From contig NZ_AJYZ02000002.1 in assembly GCF_000272045.2 (NCBI RefSeq), positions 175,581 through 239,580 on the forward strand: a DNA stretch of 64,000 nt. Reading direction: 5' to 3'. A program made the position numbers and the translations under genes. This DNA comes from Vibrio crassostreae 9ZC13. Lineage in GTDB: Bacteria > Pseudomonadota > Gammaproteobacteria > Enterobacterales > Vibrionaceae. Under the pieces are notes generated by a model that saw nothing but the letters and a program-made list of their open reading frames with translations, was not told the DNA's origin and made no database searches. Of this stretch, positions 1 through 9,429 are shown one piece after another; position 1 is the stretch's first letter, and each line of letters opens with the position of its first letter.

Positions 1-32
1 AGGCCTTACACTAAGAATTTAGATAAGAAAAG

Positions 33-63
33 AAAAAGGCTGAGTCGTTAAACTCAGCCTTTT
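33..63 (-). terminator. Intrinsic terminator of cpdB
   Basis: An inverted repeat pairs GGCTGAGT with ACTCAGCC and is flanked by A and T runs, just past the cpdB stop codon. The flanking runs make it usable from either strand. Confidence 0.8.
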
Positions 64-93
64 AGAAGGTTAACTATTGATTACTAGAGTAAT

Positions 94-2070
94 CTATTTA
101 GTTAGATCAATTTGGTAAACGCCGAAACCAACATCGTCAGTGGCAACACGTTTCATTGGGTATTGACCCTTCTCTTTAATGAACTGTGCCGCTTTCTCAC
201 TTGGCGACGTTTCAAAGCGGATATCTAGCTTTTTATCCGTTTTGATTGGTGCGAATGACCAGTTGTTGTCAGCTGTTGGGCTCACTTGGCCTTGCTCTTT
301 GCTTACGCGAGAGATGTAGTTCGCCAGTACAGTACGGTTCTCATCTGGTGCATCAAATGCGATGAAGTCTTCACCTGTGCCTGGGAATTTAGCGCTGTAA
401 GCTCGGTAGTTGTTGGTTGCGATCAGGAAGTCTTGCTTCATGTCGATTGGCTTACCTTGGTAAGTTAGGCCAACAATACGCTGAGAATCAGGGTTAACCA
501 CTTTACAGTTTGCATCGTATTTCGCAGGCTGAGTTACGTCGATTTGGTAATCCACACCGTCGATAACATCGAAGTTGTAAGTACGGAAGTTATCCCACTC
601 AATCAGCTGTTGTGGTGCTGTTGAGTTCACATCGATTTGGTTGAATTGGCCAGCAGAACACTCAAGCCACTCTTTTACTTCGTGACCTGTTACCTTCATT
701 GCAACTAGCGTGTTCGGGTAAAGGTATAAGTCAGCCGCGTTACGGAATGTCAGTTGGCCAGATTCAACCTCAGTGAAGTTCGCTGGGTCATTCTTACGGC
801 CACCGGCTTTGAATGGCGCAGCAGCAGAAAGTACTGGTGTACCGTCTAGGTCTGGGTCACCTTGGATGAACTGTTCAACGTAATCTTTCTGTGCAAGGTT
901 AACAATCTGCACTGTTGGATCGTCTTGTACTAGAGACAGGAAGCTGTACATCACGTCGTCTGCTTTACCAATTGGTTGGTTAACAAACTCACGAGTACCA
1001 GCGTGGTCTTTTTCTAGTGCTGTTACGATGCCTTCATCAGCTGCAGCAAGCGATTTCTTCTCGATTTTGTCGTAGATAGGGCGTGCTTCTGATTGGCCTT
1101 TAACGACTTCCCACTTACCGTCTTTTTGTGCAAGTGTTAGATCCATAACACCAACGTGGCTACCCCAACGACCAGGCATTACCGCCGCAACGCCGTTCAT
1201 TGTGCCCGTTTCGTTGTCGATGCCTTGGATGTCATCAAAACCTTTGCCTGGGAACACAGCGTGAGAGTGGCCGAATGCGATTGCATCAATGCCGTCTACT
1301 TCAGATAGGTAGAACGTTGAGTTTTCTTCGCCATTTTTGTATGGGTCAGTTGATACGCCTGAGTGAGGGATAGCAACGATAACTTCAGCGCCTTCCGCTT
1401 TCATTTGAGGCACTAACTCGTTAGCCGTCTCAATGATATCGCGAGCGATCACTTTGCCTTCAAGGTTCTTCTTATCCCACGTCATGATTTGTGGTGGAAC
1501 AAAACCGATGTAACCCACTTTTACTTCGTGCTCTACACCAGCAGTATCTTCGAACGTGTGCGTCTTGATGATATAAGGCGTGAAGTAGTGTTCTTTGGTT
1601 TCTGCGTCGTAAACGTTAGCACTGATGTACGGGAAATCAGCGTCGTTGATCGATTCTTCTAGGAACTCAAGACCGTAGTTGAATTCGTGGTTACCTAGGT
1701 TTGCAGCGTCGTAGCTTAGTTGGTTCATAGCTTTGTATGCAGGGTGAACTTCGCCTACTTCGATGCCTTTGTCTGCCATGTAGTCACCCATTGGGCTACC
1801 TTGCAGCAAGTCACCGTTATCAACTAATACGCTGTTGGTTACTTCGCTTTGAGCTTCTTTTACTAGAGTTGCAGTACGTGCTAAGCCAATTTTTTTCGAT
1901 GGCTTGTCTTTGTAGTAGTCGTAATCCATTAGGTTGGTATGGATATCCGTCGTTTCTACGACACGTAATTTAATCACTTCATCGGTATCTGGTGTTGTTG
2001 TGCAGCCTGCTAAAGTCAAACCAAGACCCGCAAGTACAGCCAATGACAAAGGTTTCATTGCAACTTTCAT
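94..2070 (-). CDS. cpdB: 2',3'-cyclic-nucleotide 2'-phosphodiesterase / 3'-nucleotidase CpdB, lipoprotein form
   Basis: Hydrolyses 2',3'-cyclic nucleotides and 3'-nucleotides outside the cytoplasm so that nucleosides and phosphate can be salvaged. The 658-residue protein has a lipoprotein signal (lipobox LAGC, Cys23), then a calcineurin-like metallophosphatase domain with the metal motifs DIH (residues 42-44), NGD and GNHEF, and a C-terminal 5'-nucleotidase domain (roughly residues 390-600). Length matches CpdB. E. coli CpdB is a soluble periplasmic protein, so the lipid anchor is a difference. In-frame Met5 is an alternative start. Transcribed divergently from cysD. CpdB is preferred to a UshA-type nucleotidase because of the E. 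coli-like neighbourhood (ytfJ, ytfK nearby) and overall resemblance. Confidence 0.88.
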   Translation of the reverse strand: MKVAMKPLSLAVLAGLGLTLAGCTTTPDTDEVIKLRVVETTDIHTNLMDYDYYKDKPSKKIGLARTATLVKEAQSEVTNSVLVDNGDLLQGSPMGDYMADKGIEVGEVHPAYKAMNQLSYDAANLGNHEFNYGLEFLEESINDADFPYISANVYDAETKEHYFTPYIIKTHTFEDTAGVEHEVKVGYIGFVPPQIMTWDKKNLEGKVIARDIIETANELVPQMKAEGAEVIVAIPHSGVSTDPYKNGEENSTFYLSEVDGIDAIAFGHSHAVFPGKGFDDIQGIDNETGTMNGVAAVMPGRWGSHVGVMDLTLAQKDGKWEVVKGQSEARPIYDKIEKKSLAAADEGIVTALEKDHAGTREFVNQPIGKADDVMYSFLSLVQDDPTVQIVNLAQKDYVEQFIQGDPDLDGTPVLSAAAPFKAGGRKNDPANFTEVESGQLTFRNAADLYLYPNTLVAMKVTGHEVKEWLECSAGQFNQIDVNSTAPQQLIEWDNFRTYNFDVIDGVDYQIDVTQPAKYDANCKVVNPDSQRIVGLTYQGKPIDMKQDFLIATNNYRAYSAKFPGTGEDFIAFDAPDENRTVLANYISRVSKEQGQVSPTADNNWSFAPIKTDKKLDIRFETSPSEKAAQFIKEKGQYPMKRVATDDVGFGVYQIDLTK

Positions 2071-2520
2071 TTTGTAGCTCCAAAGTGGATAGTAGAAAAT
2101 TCGTTGCGTAATGTAACAAAATGGAATGAAACAATGATTACAACGAATGTTAATTCGTGACTTAGATCGATTACTTTATGGTGTTCTGCAAGACGCCTCC
2201 CAAACCTGATTAATCGATGTGCAACTGATATCGATAATATTAGTCCATTCATTTCACCTGCTTATCGATAAATTCAATCCCTTATCAGCTTTTCGAATAA
2301 AAAATGAAATTTTAGAATTTCCAGTAATATGAGAGGCTCGTCATAATGCCTATATCAAGGACGTATCAGGCAGACGAATAGCAAGGATAGCTCAACACGA
2401 AGCTTCTGTTTTCTTCTAGTGCCAATACTCCCATTCACTCAAGTGGATGAGTTAAATCCCATGCTTGGCAAGACCAAGTAATGAATTGCTCGTAACGCGA
2501 GCCTTAAAGGAAGCACTGAA
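2071..2520. other. Divergent intergenic region cpdB / cysD
   Basis: 450 bp without a convincing gene. It must hold the cpdB promoter and the cysDN promoter. A CATAAT hexamer at 2342-2347 is a possible -10 for cysD, but there is no good -35 partner, as is usual for activator-dependent (CysB-type) promoters; that link is inference. The cysD ribosome-binding site is AAGGAAG at about 2508-2514. A 61-codon open frame at 2067-2252 has no recognisable product and is regarded as chance. Confidence 0.4.
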
Positions 2521-3429
2521 ATGGACCAAGAACGTTTAACCCACCTAAAACAGCTCGAAGCGGAAAGTATTCATATTATCCGTGAAGTAGCGGCTGAGTT
2601 TGATAACCCAGTGATGATGTACTCCATCGGAAAAGATTCTTCTGTGATGCTTCATTTAGCTCGCAAAGCGTTTTATCCAGGCAAGATTCCATTCCCGCTA
2701 TTGCATGTAGATACGGATTGGAAATTCCGCGAGATGATTGAGTTTCGTGATCGTACGGCTAAAAAGTACGGCTTCGACCTTTTAGTACATAAGAACCCAG
2801 AAGGTATTGAGATGGGTTGTAGCCCATTTGTACATGGTTCTTCGAAGCACACTGACATCATGAAAACACAGGGCCTTAAGCAGGCGTTAAACAAGTATGG
2901 GTTCGATGCGGCTTTTGGTGGTGCGCGTCGTGATGAAGAAAAATCTCGTGCGAAAGAACGTGTTTATTCTTTCCGTGATAAGAACCATACGTGGGATCCA
3001 AAAAACCAGCGTCCAGAGCTTTGGCACACCTACAACGGTCAGGTTAATAAGGGCGAAAGCATTCGTGTCTTCCCGCTATCTAATTGGACTGAGCTCGATA
3101 TCTGGCAATACATCTATCTAGAGAGCATCGATATTGTTCCACTTTACCTTTCAGACAAACGCCCTGTAGTTGAGCGTGATGGCATGCTGATCATGGTTGA
3201 TGATGACCGTATGGAGCTGCAAGAAGGTGAAGTGATTGAAGAGAAAAGCGTTCGTTTTCGTACTTTAGGCTGTTACCCATTAACCGGAGCGGTTGAATCT
3301 GAGGCGAATACGCTAACGGGCATTATTGAAGAGATGCTGGTGGCGACGTCTAGTGAGCGTCAAGGTCGAGCGATTGACCATGATCAGTCGGGCTCTATGG
3401 AGCTGAAAAAGCGCCAAGGTTATTTCTAA
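2521..3429 (+). CDS. cysD: Sulfate adenylyltransferase subunit 2 (CysD)
   Basis: Catalytic subunit of ATP sulfurylase, which makes adenosine 5'-phosphosulfate (APS) from ATP and sulfate in the cytoplasm; GTP hydrolysis by CysN drives the reaction. The 302-residue protein has the PP-loop signature SIGKDSSV at residues 35-42 and the usual CysD ending rich in basic residues (KKRQGYF). Full length. The ATG is preceded by AAGGAAG. First gene of a four-gene operon cysD-cysN-transporter-cysC, with cysN 18 nt downstream. Confidence 0.97.
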   Translation: MDQERLTHLKQLEAESIHIIREVAAEFDNPVMMYSIGKDSSVMLHLARKAFYPGKIPFPLLHVDTDWKFREMIEFRDRTAKKYGFDLLVHKNPEGIEMGCSPFVHGSSKHTDIMKTQGLKQALNKYGFDAAFGGARRDEEKSRAKERVYSFRDKNHTWDPKNQRPELWHTYNGQVNKGESIRVFPLSNWTELDIWQYIYLESIDIVPLYLSDKRPVVERDGMLIMVDDDRMELQEGEVIEEKSVRFRTLGCYPLTGAVESEANTLTGIIEEMLVATSSERQGRAIDHDQSGSMELKKRQGYF

Positions 3430-3447
3430 GAATCTAAGGAAAGAAAA

Positions 3448-4878
3448 ATGAATAGTGCAGTAGAAGCCGAATTGGCTGAACTAGGGATTGAAGGTTATCT
3501 AAGTCAGCATCAGCATAAATCTATGCTTAGATTTTTAACTTGTGGCTCGGTAGATGACGGTAAAAGTACGCTAATCGGTCGCTTACTCCATGATACAAAA
3601 CAGATTTATGAAGATCAGCTAGCGGCGGTTCACTCGGATAGCCAACGAGTGGGAACGACAGGTGAGAAACCTGATTTGGCACTGCTTGTTGATGGTCTGC
3701 AGGCTGAGCGTGAGCAAGGGATCACGATCGATGTGGCTTACCGCTACTTCTCGACTCAAAAACGTAAGTTCATTATTGCTGATACTCCTGGGCATGAGCA
3801 GTATACGCGCAACATGGCAACAGGCGCTTCAACGTGTGATCTGGCGGTGATCTTGATTGATGCTCGTAAGGGCGTTCTGGATCAAACACGTCGTCACTCG
3901 TTTATCTCTAACCTGCTTGGTTTGAAGCATTTCATCGTTGCTGTAAACAAGATGGATCTTGTGGAGTATTCACAAGATCGTTTTGAAGAGATTCGCGATC
4001 AGTATCTAGAGTTTGCAGAAAACCTAGAAGGTGAAACCAATATTCAGATCTTGCCAGTATCGGCGCTTGAAGGCATCAACGTTGCTGCACCAAGTAAAGA
4101 GCTTGCATGGTTCGAAGGCCCATCTCTGCTAGAAGTGTTAGAGAACGTCGACATTGACCAAAAGCGTTCGGCAGGTGAATTCCGATTCCCAGTTCAGTAC
4201 GTCAATCGTCCTAACTTAGACTTCCGCGGTTTTGCTGGCACCGTTGCCTCTGGCCGTGTCAGTGTCGGTGATGAAATCAAGGCGCTGCCGTCGGGTAAAA
4301 CCTCTAAGGTTGCACGCATTGTAACTTTTGATGGTGATTTGGAGTCTGCGCAAGCGGGCTTGGCAGTAACACTGACTCTTGAAGATGAGATTGATATCAG
4401 TCGTGGTGATTTGATTGTGCTAGAAAACGCGCAGATTGAATCCACTAACCACGTATTGGCTGACATCGTGTGGATGACAGAGCAACCATTGCAACCGGGC
4501 AAAGCTTACGACATCAAGATCGCAGGCAAGAAAACCGTTGGTCAGGTTGAAACGGTTCGTCACCAATACGACATCAACAACCTATCGACTCACGCTGTCG
4601 ATGAGTTGCCATTGAATGGCATTGGCTTGTGTGAATGGTCACTGAACGAGACTGTCGCGCTGGATAAATACCGTGAAAGTGCCGATACCGGTGGCTTCAT
4701 CGTTATCGACCGACTAACCAACGTGACGGTTGGCGCGGGTTTGATTCGAGACCGTTTGGACTCTGTTGAACAGCAAGTCGGTAACTTCTCTGCATTTGAA
4801 CTTGAGTTCAACGCATTGGTTCGCAAACATTTCCCTCATTGGGATGCCAAAGATCTAAGCCAACTACTGAAGTCATAA
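3448..4878 (+). CDS. cysN: Sulfate adenylyltransferase subunit 1, GTPase (CysN)
   Basis: Regulatory GTPase subunit of ATP sulfurylase; it couples GTP hydrolysis to APS synthesis by CysD. Visible G-protein motifs are G1 GSVDDGKST (residues 33-41), G3 [12 protein letters not shown] and G4 NKMD, followed by two EF-Tu-like beta-barrel domains. The 476 residues match stand-alone CysN; there is no C-terminal CysC fusion, agreeing with a separate cysC at the end of the operon. Confidence 0.97.
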   Translation: MNSAVEAELAELGIEGYLSQHQHKSMLRFLTCGSVDDGKSTLIGRLLHDTKQIYEDQLAAVHSDSQRVGTTGEKPDLALLVDGLQAEREQGITIDVAYRYFSTQKRKFIIADTPGHEQYTRNMATGASTCDLAVILIDARKGVLDQTRRHSFISNLLGLKHFIVAVNKMDLVEYSQDRFEEIRDQYLEFAENLEGETNIQILPVSALEGINVAAPSKELAWFEGPSLLEVLENVDIDQKRSAGEFRFPVQYVNRPNLDFRGFAGTVASGRVSVGDEIKALPSGKTSKVARIVTFDGDLESAQAGLAVTLTLEDEIDISRGDLIVLENAQIESTNHVLADIVWMTEQPLQPGKAYDIKIAGKKTVGQVETVRHQYDINNLSTHAVDELPLNGIGLCEWSLNETVALDKYRESADTGGFIVIDRLTNVTVGAGLIRDRLDSVEQQVGNFSAFELEFNALVRKHFPHWDAKDLSQLLKS

Positions 4879-4905
4879 ACGACCAAGTAACAGCTTATTG
4901 AATCA

Positions 4906-4928
4906 GGCGGAAACCGATCGTTTCCGCC
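4906..4928 (+). promoter_or_regulatory. Intercistronic hairpin between cysN and the SLC13 gene
   Basis: A perfect 9-bp inverted repeat (GGCGGAAAC / GTTTCCGCC, 5-nt loop) sits immediately before the AAAGGA ribosome-binding site of the transporter gene. No T run follows it, so it is not a standard terminator. It may set mRNA stability or the translation of the next gene (inference). Confidence 0.55.
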
Positions 4929-4943
4929 ATAAAGGACGGGTAT

Positions 4944-6668
4944 ATGTGGCAACAAGGATTTGTATTAGCGATTTTGCTCGGCATCATTACTTGCCTGCTC
5001 GTTACCCGTATTAAGCCAAGCTTTATCTTTGCTGGCGCGGCGTTTATTGCTTTTATGGCTGGCATGATCGACTTGTCGAGCTTGGCTAATAACTTCACTA
5101 ACTCCTCGTTACTGACTTTAATTCTTCTGATCCTCGCATCAAGTGCGTTGGAGAAAACTCGCTTAATTAGCTGGGTTAGCCGCAATATCTCTGAAGGTAG
5201 GCTAGGTACCGTGGTTGCGAAGTTGGGTATTTCTACAGCGTTACTTTCTTCTTTTACTAATAACACTGCGGTGGTTGTTTCTTTGATCGGGGCGATCAAA
5301 CGTAATCAACAGCACGCGCCGTCTAAGTTACTTATCCCTTTGTCATACGCTGCCATCTTAGGTGGCACCCTGACATTGATCGGCACATCAACCAACTTGA
5401 TCATCAATAGCTTTGTTGAAGATGCCGGATTGCCGAGCTTAAACTTTTTCACACCCACCTTGATCGGTTTAGCGGTTTTGATCGGCGGCGTGTTGATCCT
5501 TATTCCTCTTAGCTATTTTTTACCCAGCTACGATGATGGTTCTCAAGATGATCTGCCTTACTTTTTAGAAGCCAGAGTGGAGCCGGGCTCACCGTTAGTT
5601 GGTCGCAGCGTAAGTGAAAACAACCTCAGAGCATTGAGAAAACTGTTCTTAGCGGAAGTGATTCGAGACGGTAAGACCACCGCATCTATTGACCCTGATT
5701 TTATTCTTCAAGCTCGCGACCGATTGCTGTTTTGTGGTGATGTAGAGAGTGTTGCAACACTGCAAGAAATCCAAGGTTTAACCCTGTTTGGTCAGCATCA
5801 TTTGAATGGCCAGAGCTTTGTTGAAGTGGTGGTGAGTTCGTCGGCAAGCTTCTGTAACAAAACCCTGAAAACCAGCCAATTTAGAGATCGTTTCGATGCG
5901 GTTGTGGTTGCTATTCGTCGTGGCCATGAACGCCTAGAAGGTGGGCTAGGGAATATCACATTGACCGCTGGTGATACCTTGATTTTGGTTCCAGGTAAAC
6001 GCTTTGAAGAACAGCGCCAACAACACAACAAAGAGTTTGTGTTGATGAATGACTTAGATTCGAGTGCCAAGCTTGATGCCGACAAATCGACGTTCGTGTT
6101 GCTCGGCTTTGCTAGCGTGATTGGTTTAGCCCTTATCGATGCAGTACCTATTATCAAAGGCTTAGCTGGTTTTCTACTGTTGCTGGTGGCATTTGGCGTG
6201 GTGCAACTGGGTGAGCTCCGCCGCCGTTTCCCAGTCGATATTGTGGTGATCGTGGGCTCTGCACTTTCTATTGCTCAACTGATGATTTCATCGGGTTTAT
6301 CTGAGCGGATGGGGCTGATGTTTATGGAGGCGTTTAATGGCTGGGGCGTATTCGGTGCGTTAGTTGCTACCTACTTTATGACTTTGGTTTTGACAGAGCT
6401 GGTGACCAATAATGCGGCTGCAGCACTCTCATTTCCGATTGGCTACAGTATGGCAGTAGGTTATGGCGTTGACCCTATGCCGTTCATCATGGCGGTACTG
6501 TTTGGTGCCAGTGCCAGTTTTATCTCTCCATACGGCTACCAAACCAACTTACTTGTTTATAGCGTAGGTAATTACCATTTAACGGATTATCTGCGTATCG
6601 GCATTCCAATCTCGATTGTATATTCGGGCTTGGTGCTGACCCTAATTCCTTATTTTTTCCCATTTTAA
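4944..6668 (+). CDS. SLC13 (DASS) family anion transporter with two RCK_C (TrkA-C) domains, probable sulfate permease
   Basis: Inner-membrane protein of 574 residues. Hydrophobic segments occur in two blocks (about residues 5-195 and 375-574), the layout of divalent anion:Na+ symporters. Between them lie two soluble TrkA-C-like domains (about residues 208-280 and 290-365). SNT-type motifs are visible in each half: TNNTAVVV near residue 108 and TNNAAAAL near residue 490. Its place between cysN and cysC strongly suggests sulfate (or another sulfur oxyanion) as substrate, but that is inferred from context. Ribosome-binding site AAAGGA lies upstream of the ATG. Confidence 0.88.
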   Translation: MWQQGFVLAILLGIITCLLVTRIKPSFIFAGAAFIAFMAGMIDLSSLANNFTNSSLLTLILLILASSALEKTRLISWVSRNISEGRLGTVVAKLGISTALLSSFTNNTAVVVSLIGAIKRNQQHAPSKLLIPLSYAAILGGTLTLIGTSTNLIINSFVEDAGLPSLNFFTPTLIGLAVLIGGVLILIPLSYFLPSYDDGSQDDLPYFLEARVEPGSPLVGRSVSENNLRALRKLFLAEVIRDGKTTASIDPDFILQARDRLLFCGDVESVATLQEIQGLTLFGQHHLNGQSFVEVVVSSSASFCNKTLKTSQFRDRFDAVVVAIRRGHERLEGGLGNITLTAGDTLILVPGKRFEEQRQQHNKEFVLMNDLDSSAKLDADKSTFVLLGFASVIGLALIDAVPIIKGLAGFLLLLVAFGVVQLGELRRRFPVDIVVIVGSALSIAQLMISSGLSERMGLMFMEAFNGWGVFGALVATYFMTLVLTELVTNNAAAALSFPIGYSMAVGYGVDPMPFIMAVLFGASASFISPYGYQTNLLVYSVGNYHLTDYLRIGIPISIVYSGLVLTLIPYFFPF

Positions 6669-6692
6669 TGCTGTTTATTTAAAGGACTAATT

Positions 6693-7313
6693 ATGACCGC
6701 AGTACTCAAATCCAAAGATGAGAATGTTGTGTGGCATCAACACTCGATTGATAAAACATTTCGCGCGGATCTGAAATCACAAAAGCCAGCCGTGCTCTGG
6801 TTCACGGGGTTGTCTGGTTCTGGTAAATCGACAGTCGCTGGAGCATTAGAAAATCGCTTGGCACAGCTTGGTTACCATACTTATTTATTGGATGGCGACA
6901 ATGTGCGTCATGGATTATGTAGTGACCTTGGCTTCTCTGAGCAAGATCGTCGAGAGAACATCCGTCGTATTGGTGAGCTTGCTAAATTGATGGCAGATGC
7001 AGGCTTGATCGTGTTGTCAGCCTTTATTTCTCCGCATCAAGCTGAAAGGCAACTCGTGAGAGATTTATTGCCGGAAGGTGAGTTTCTTGAGGTGTTCGTC
7101 AATACGCCATTAGAGGTTTGCGAACAGCGTGATCCTAAAGGTCTGTATAAGAAAGCACGTGCCGGAGAAATCCCGAACTTCACAGGTATTAGTTCAGTGT
7201 ACGAAGCGCCTCTGAGCCCTGAGATTGATCTACCTGCAGGTGAGAAGACACTCGATGAATTGGTCGAACGGTGTATTGATGCGTTGGAGAAGCGAAATAT
7301 TTTAGCCAATTGA
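6693..7313 (+). CDS. cysC: Adenylylsulfate kinase (CysC)
   Basis: Phosphorylates APS to PAPS, the second activation step of sulfate assimilation. The 206-residue protein has the P-loop GLSGSGKST (residues 39-47), the DGDNVRHGL motif that binds APS, and [11 protein letters not shown], which carries the conserved serine of the family. Full length. Starts 24 nt after the transporter gene and closes the operon. The ATG follows AAAGGAC. Confidence 0.97.
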   Translation: MTAVLKSKDENVVWHQHSIDKTFRADLKSQKPAVLWFTGLSGSGKSTVAGALENRLAQLGYHTYLLDGDNVRHGLCSDLGFSEQDRRENIRRIGELAKLMADAGLIVLSAFISPHQAERQLVRDLLPEGEFLEVFVNTPLEVCEQRDPKGLYKKARAGEIPNFTGISSVYEAPLSPEIDLPAGEKTLDELVERCIDALEKRNILAN

Positions 7314-7327
7314 GATCGTTGGTACGA

Positions 7328-7385
7328 CTAAGGCTGTTCACTTACTTATCGACTTATTCATGACTGATAAGTAGTGCAGCCTTAG
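7328..7385. terminator. Long inverted repeat after cysC
   Basis: CTAAGGCTG pairs with CAGCCTTAG and inner segments CTTATC/GATAAG also pair, giving a long imperfect stem in the gap between convergent cysC and the TIGR03899 gene. The T run is short (GTTT), so termination is likely but not certain. Confidence 0.5.
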
Positions 7386-7445
7386 TTTACCGAGACAAGA
7401 AACCTATCCCCTAGATTCTCTTTATTCCTCTTAATACTTCACTTC

Positions 7446-7489
7446 TTACACCGTCTATTTTAGCTCCGTCGAGTGTCTAGACGGTGTAA
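7446..7489 (-). repeat. Perfect 12-bp inverted repeat over the stop codon of the TIGR03899 gene
   Basis: TTACACCGTCTA at 7446-7457 and TAGACGGTGTAA at 7478-7489 are exact inverse complements with a 20-nt spacer. The right arm contains the last codons and stop codon of the minus-strand gene. There is no T run, so it is probably an mRNA 3'-end or stability hairpin rather than a classical terminator. Confidence 0.55.
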
Positions 7490-8385
7490 TTTACGCTGCT
7501 TTTCACTTCTGTCTGTACTGTGAATTTCTGGCTCAATAGTGCAATCAGTTGATCGTAATACTGCGTGTTTGGCTTGTTACCGAGCAAGGTACAAAGCTCA
7601 TTGCCTGTAGGGCTGAATCGGTAGTAAACCAGCTTCACGCCTTTTGATAATGGTGCCAGTGACATGCTCTTACCTTGATAGGTTAGGTGCAGGGCTGGAT
7701 CGAAATCAATCTCTCCGGATTCTAATTCTGTGCCCAGAATAATCCCGAGCTCTATCAAGTGGAGCAAGCTGGAGTAGGGCAGGTTGTGCCCACCAAGGTT
7801 GATGGTGTTGGTGGTGTCCCTTTTGCCAAAGTTGAATAGCCCAGCATGAGATTTAAAGCCGAGTAAGAGCTTTCTGCTGTTATCGCTACCAAAACTGCAG
7901 CCTAATGAAGCTGCTCTTTGTAAGGTCAGTGCTTCCTTTGGCGTCATGTCTTTTAAGATTTGCAGTGCCTTCATCGACGTCGAGCCTGGGTTGGTGACTT
8001 CTCGTTTCAGTACTTGAGCCCATAGCCTCTGCATCGATGTATTGTGGATCTCTTGTGCCATGTCGAAGAAACGGTATAGCCAGTCCTGATCCGGGTCTCC
8101 AGCCGCTTCATCCTTACATGAAGAGTGCGCCAACTTTAGAATCTGTTCTAGGTTCTTTTGGCGAAGCTCTCTACGTTTTTTCTCTCGCAATAGTGCCCGT
8201 TCGATAAGCGTACTCTCAGCTTTATCCTTTGGCTTGGCACTATGACTAATTAAGAAATCGAGGCCGAAGCTTTGTGCGATGTGCAGCATTCTGCTGGCAC
8301 TGTCGGCAATATGAGGCTTTTTCTCATGCTTTTGCTGTGTATCGCTAGCATGCTCAATGATCACTGGCTGTTTGGTTTCTGACAT
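7477..8385 (-). CDS. TIGR03899 family conserved protein (DUF2806-like)
   Basis: A 302-residue cytoplasmic protein of a family found in Vibrio and Shewanella, with no known function. The N-terminus is charged and rich in Lys/Arg/Glu (residues 60-95, likely helical). The middle part (about residues 100-165), with DWLYRFFDMAQEI and LWAQVLKREVTNPGS, resembles DUF2806 proteins. No signal peptide or membrane segment. It lies alone between the cys operon and the zinc cluster. Family name given from recall of its characteristic central region; function unknown. Confidence 0.72.
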   Translation of the reverse strand: MSETKQPVIIEHASDTQQKHEKKPHIADSASRMLHIAQSFGLDFLISHSAKPKDKAESTLIERALLREKKRRELRQKNLEQILKLAHSSCKDEAAGDPDQDWLYRFFDMAQEIHNTSMQRLWAQVLKREVTNPGSTSMKALQILKDMTPKEALTLQRAASLGCSFGSDNSRKLLLGFKSHAGLFNFGKRDTTNTINLGGHNLPYSSLLHLIELGIILGTELESGEIDFDPALHLTYQGKSMSLAPLSKGVKLVYYRFSPTGNELCTLLGNKPNTQYYDQLIALLSQKFTVQTEVKSSVNYTV

Positions 8386-8704
8386 AAGAGTACCGTTAGG
8401 AGACGACTCAAGACCAATCGTAGTAAATAATTGCTCGCTCTAGCTTGTTAAAACGCTCGATAACGGCGTTAGAACTTTTGATTGTAGAATAACCACTTAT
8501 CAAAAAGCTCCGCCTGGTTCTCAAGCCTTTTTTCTACGCTATTTCTGAACACTTACTTATTGTGATTGGTATAACTGTCTAAAATGTAACTCTTTATCTT
8601 ATTGGTGGCTAGATTTTGCGTGCAGAGTTGAAGGTTTCAACAAAATTTTACTTTTGTTAATGATAATAAAATGTTAAATTTGTTGTAATTCTCAAGGAGG
8701 AGTT
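8386..8704. promoter_or_regulatory. Divergent upstream region of the TIGR03899 gene and the 34-residue peptide gene
   Basis: About 320 bp with no gene. The right end is AT-rich. At 8656-8674 it holds a Fur-box-like half site (TAATGATAAT), matching about 12 of 19 positions of the palindromic consensus and only its left half. A very strong Shine-Dalgarno, AAGGAGGAG, lies at 8694-8702 just before the small open frame. Confidence 0.35.
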
Positions 8705-8809
8705 ATGAATCAAGCCAATGATAACAAGCTGAAGAAACAGCTTAGTATAGGGTTATTACTCGCGACTTATGTCGCTGTTCTAGCTTACTTATCTAATTAC
8801 ATCGCGTAA
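8705..8809 (+). CDS. Small hydrophobic peptide (34 residues), probable single-span inner-membrane protein
   Basis: An ATG seated 2-3 nt after the near-perfect ribosome-binding site AAGGAGGAG opens a 34-codon frame ending in TAA. The N-terminus is polar and basic (MNQANDNKLKKQ), followed by one continuous hydrophobic stretch at about residues 14-29 (SIGLLLATYVAVLAYL), so it would insert with one transmembrane helix, N-terminus probably inside. I do not recognise a family. The strong Shine-Dalgarno and clean polar/hydrophobic division favour a real gene. It converges on the DUF3299 gene of the zinc cluster. Confidence 0.6.
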   Translation: MNQANDNKLKKQLSIGLLLATYVAVLAYLSNYIA

Positions 8810-8899
8810 TTCAGAAGAAAATTATCGTTATTAAACTGTTATTGAATGATCACACTCGTTCAGTGACGGCAGCTCATCCTTGAGCCAACCTTCTAATGA

Positions 8900-9415
8900 C
8901 TACATGTCGTCATACTCTTCAATCGCAGTACCTTCAATAAGATAACCGGTTTGCGCTAAGTCATGGCTGATTGACTCAGTTTTCAGCGTTCCGACCAAAT
9001 AGATCACATCCCATAACTGCTGTATTGGTGCACCTTTCGGGAACTTCACGTAGATGATTTGGTTCGGTGGCGGCGGTGGCACGTGGATACATGCGCCAAA
9101 GTACGGTACCAGCAGAAACTCAGTGATCATATTCTCATCACCTTCCAATGGAATCACAAAGCCAGGAATCTTCACTGTGCTGCCATTCAGCTCTGGGCGA
9201 ACAGCACCAAGTGTCGATTGTTGAGGTTTGTCCATACTATTGTGGTCAACCATCGGCATACCAAATGAATCTAGCTGAGCACGTTCTGATTCTGGAATCA
9301 AATCAATCCATTCAAGTGTTAATACCGATTCGTCATTCTGAGTGGTTTCAGCGTGAGCTGTACTGATAAATGGGAACAGAAGTAGCCCAAGTATCAGTAG
9401 GAATTTGCGTTGCAT
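8900..9415 (-). CDS. DUF3299 exported protein of the zinc cluster
   Basis: A 171-residue protein with a signal peptide (cleavage near residue 22, after STAHA), so periplasmic. The mature part has the DUF3299 hallmarks KIPGFVIPLE and a run FGACIHVPPPPPNQ with one Cys and one His next to five prolines, which could bind metal (inference). Last gene of a minus-strand operon, 14 nt after the permease gene. In Vibrio cholerae a five-gene set reported as zinc-regulated and named zrgABCDE has similar content. Which letter applies here is uncertain, so no symbol is given. Confidence 0.8.
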   Translation of the reverse strand: MQRKFLLILGLLLFPFISTAHAETTQNDESVLTLEWIDLIPESERAQLDSFGMPMVDHNSMDKPQQSTLGAVRPELNGSTVKIPGFVIPLEGDENMITEFLLVPYFGACIHVPPPPPNQIIYVKFPKGAPIQQLWDVIYLVGTLKTESISHDLAQTGYLIEGTAIEEYDDM

Positions 9416-9429
9416 CGTAGGTTCCTATT

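Noticed and set aside
2067..2252. 61-codon minus-strand frame upstream of cpdB
   Set aside because: Overlaps the cpdB start, no recognisable product, composition like noncoding DNA.
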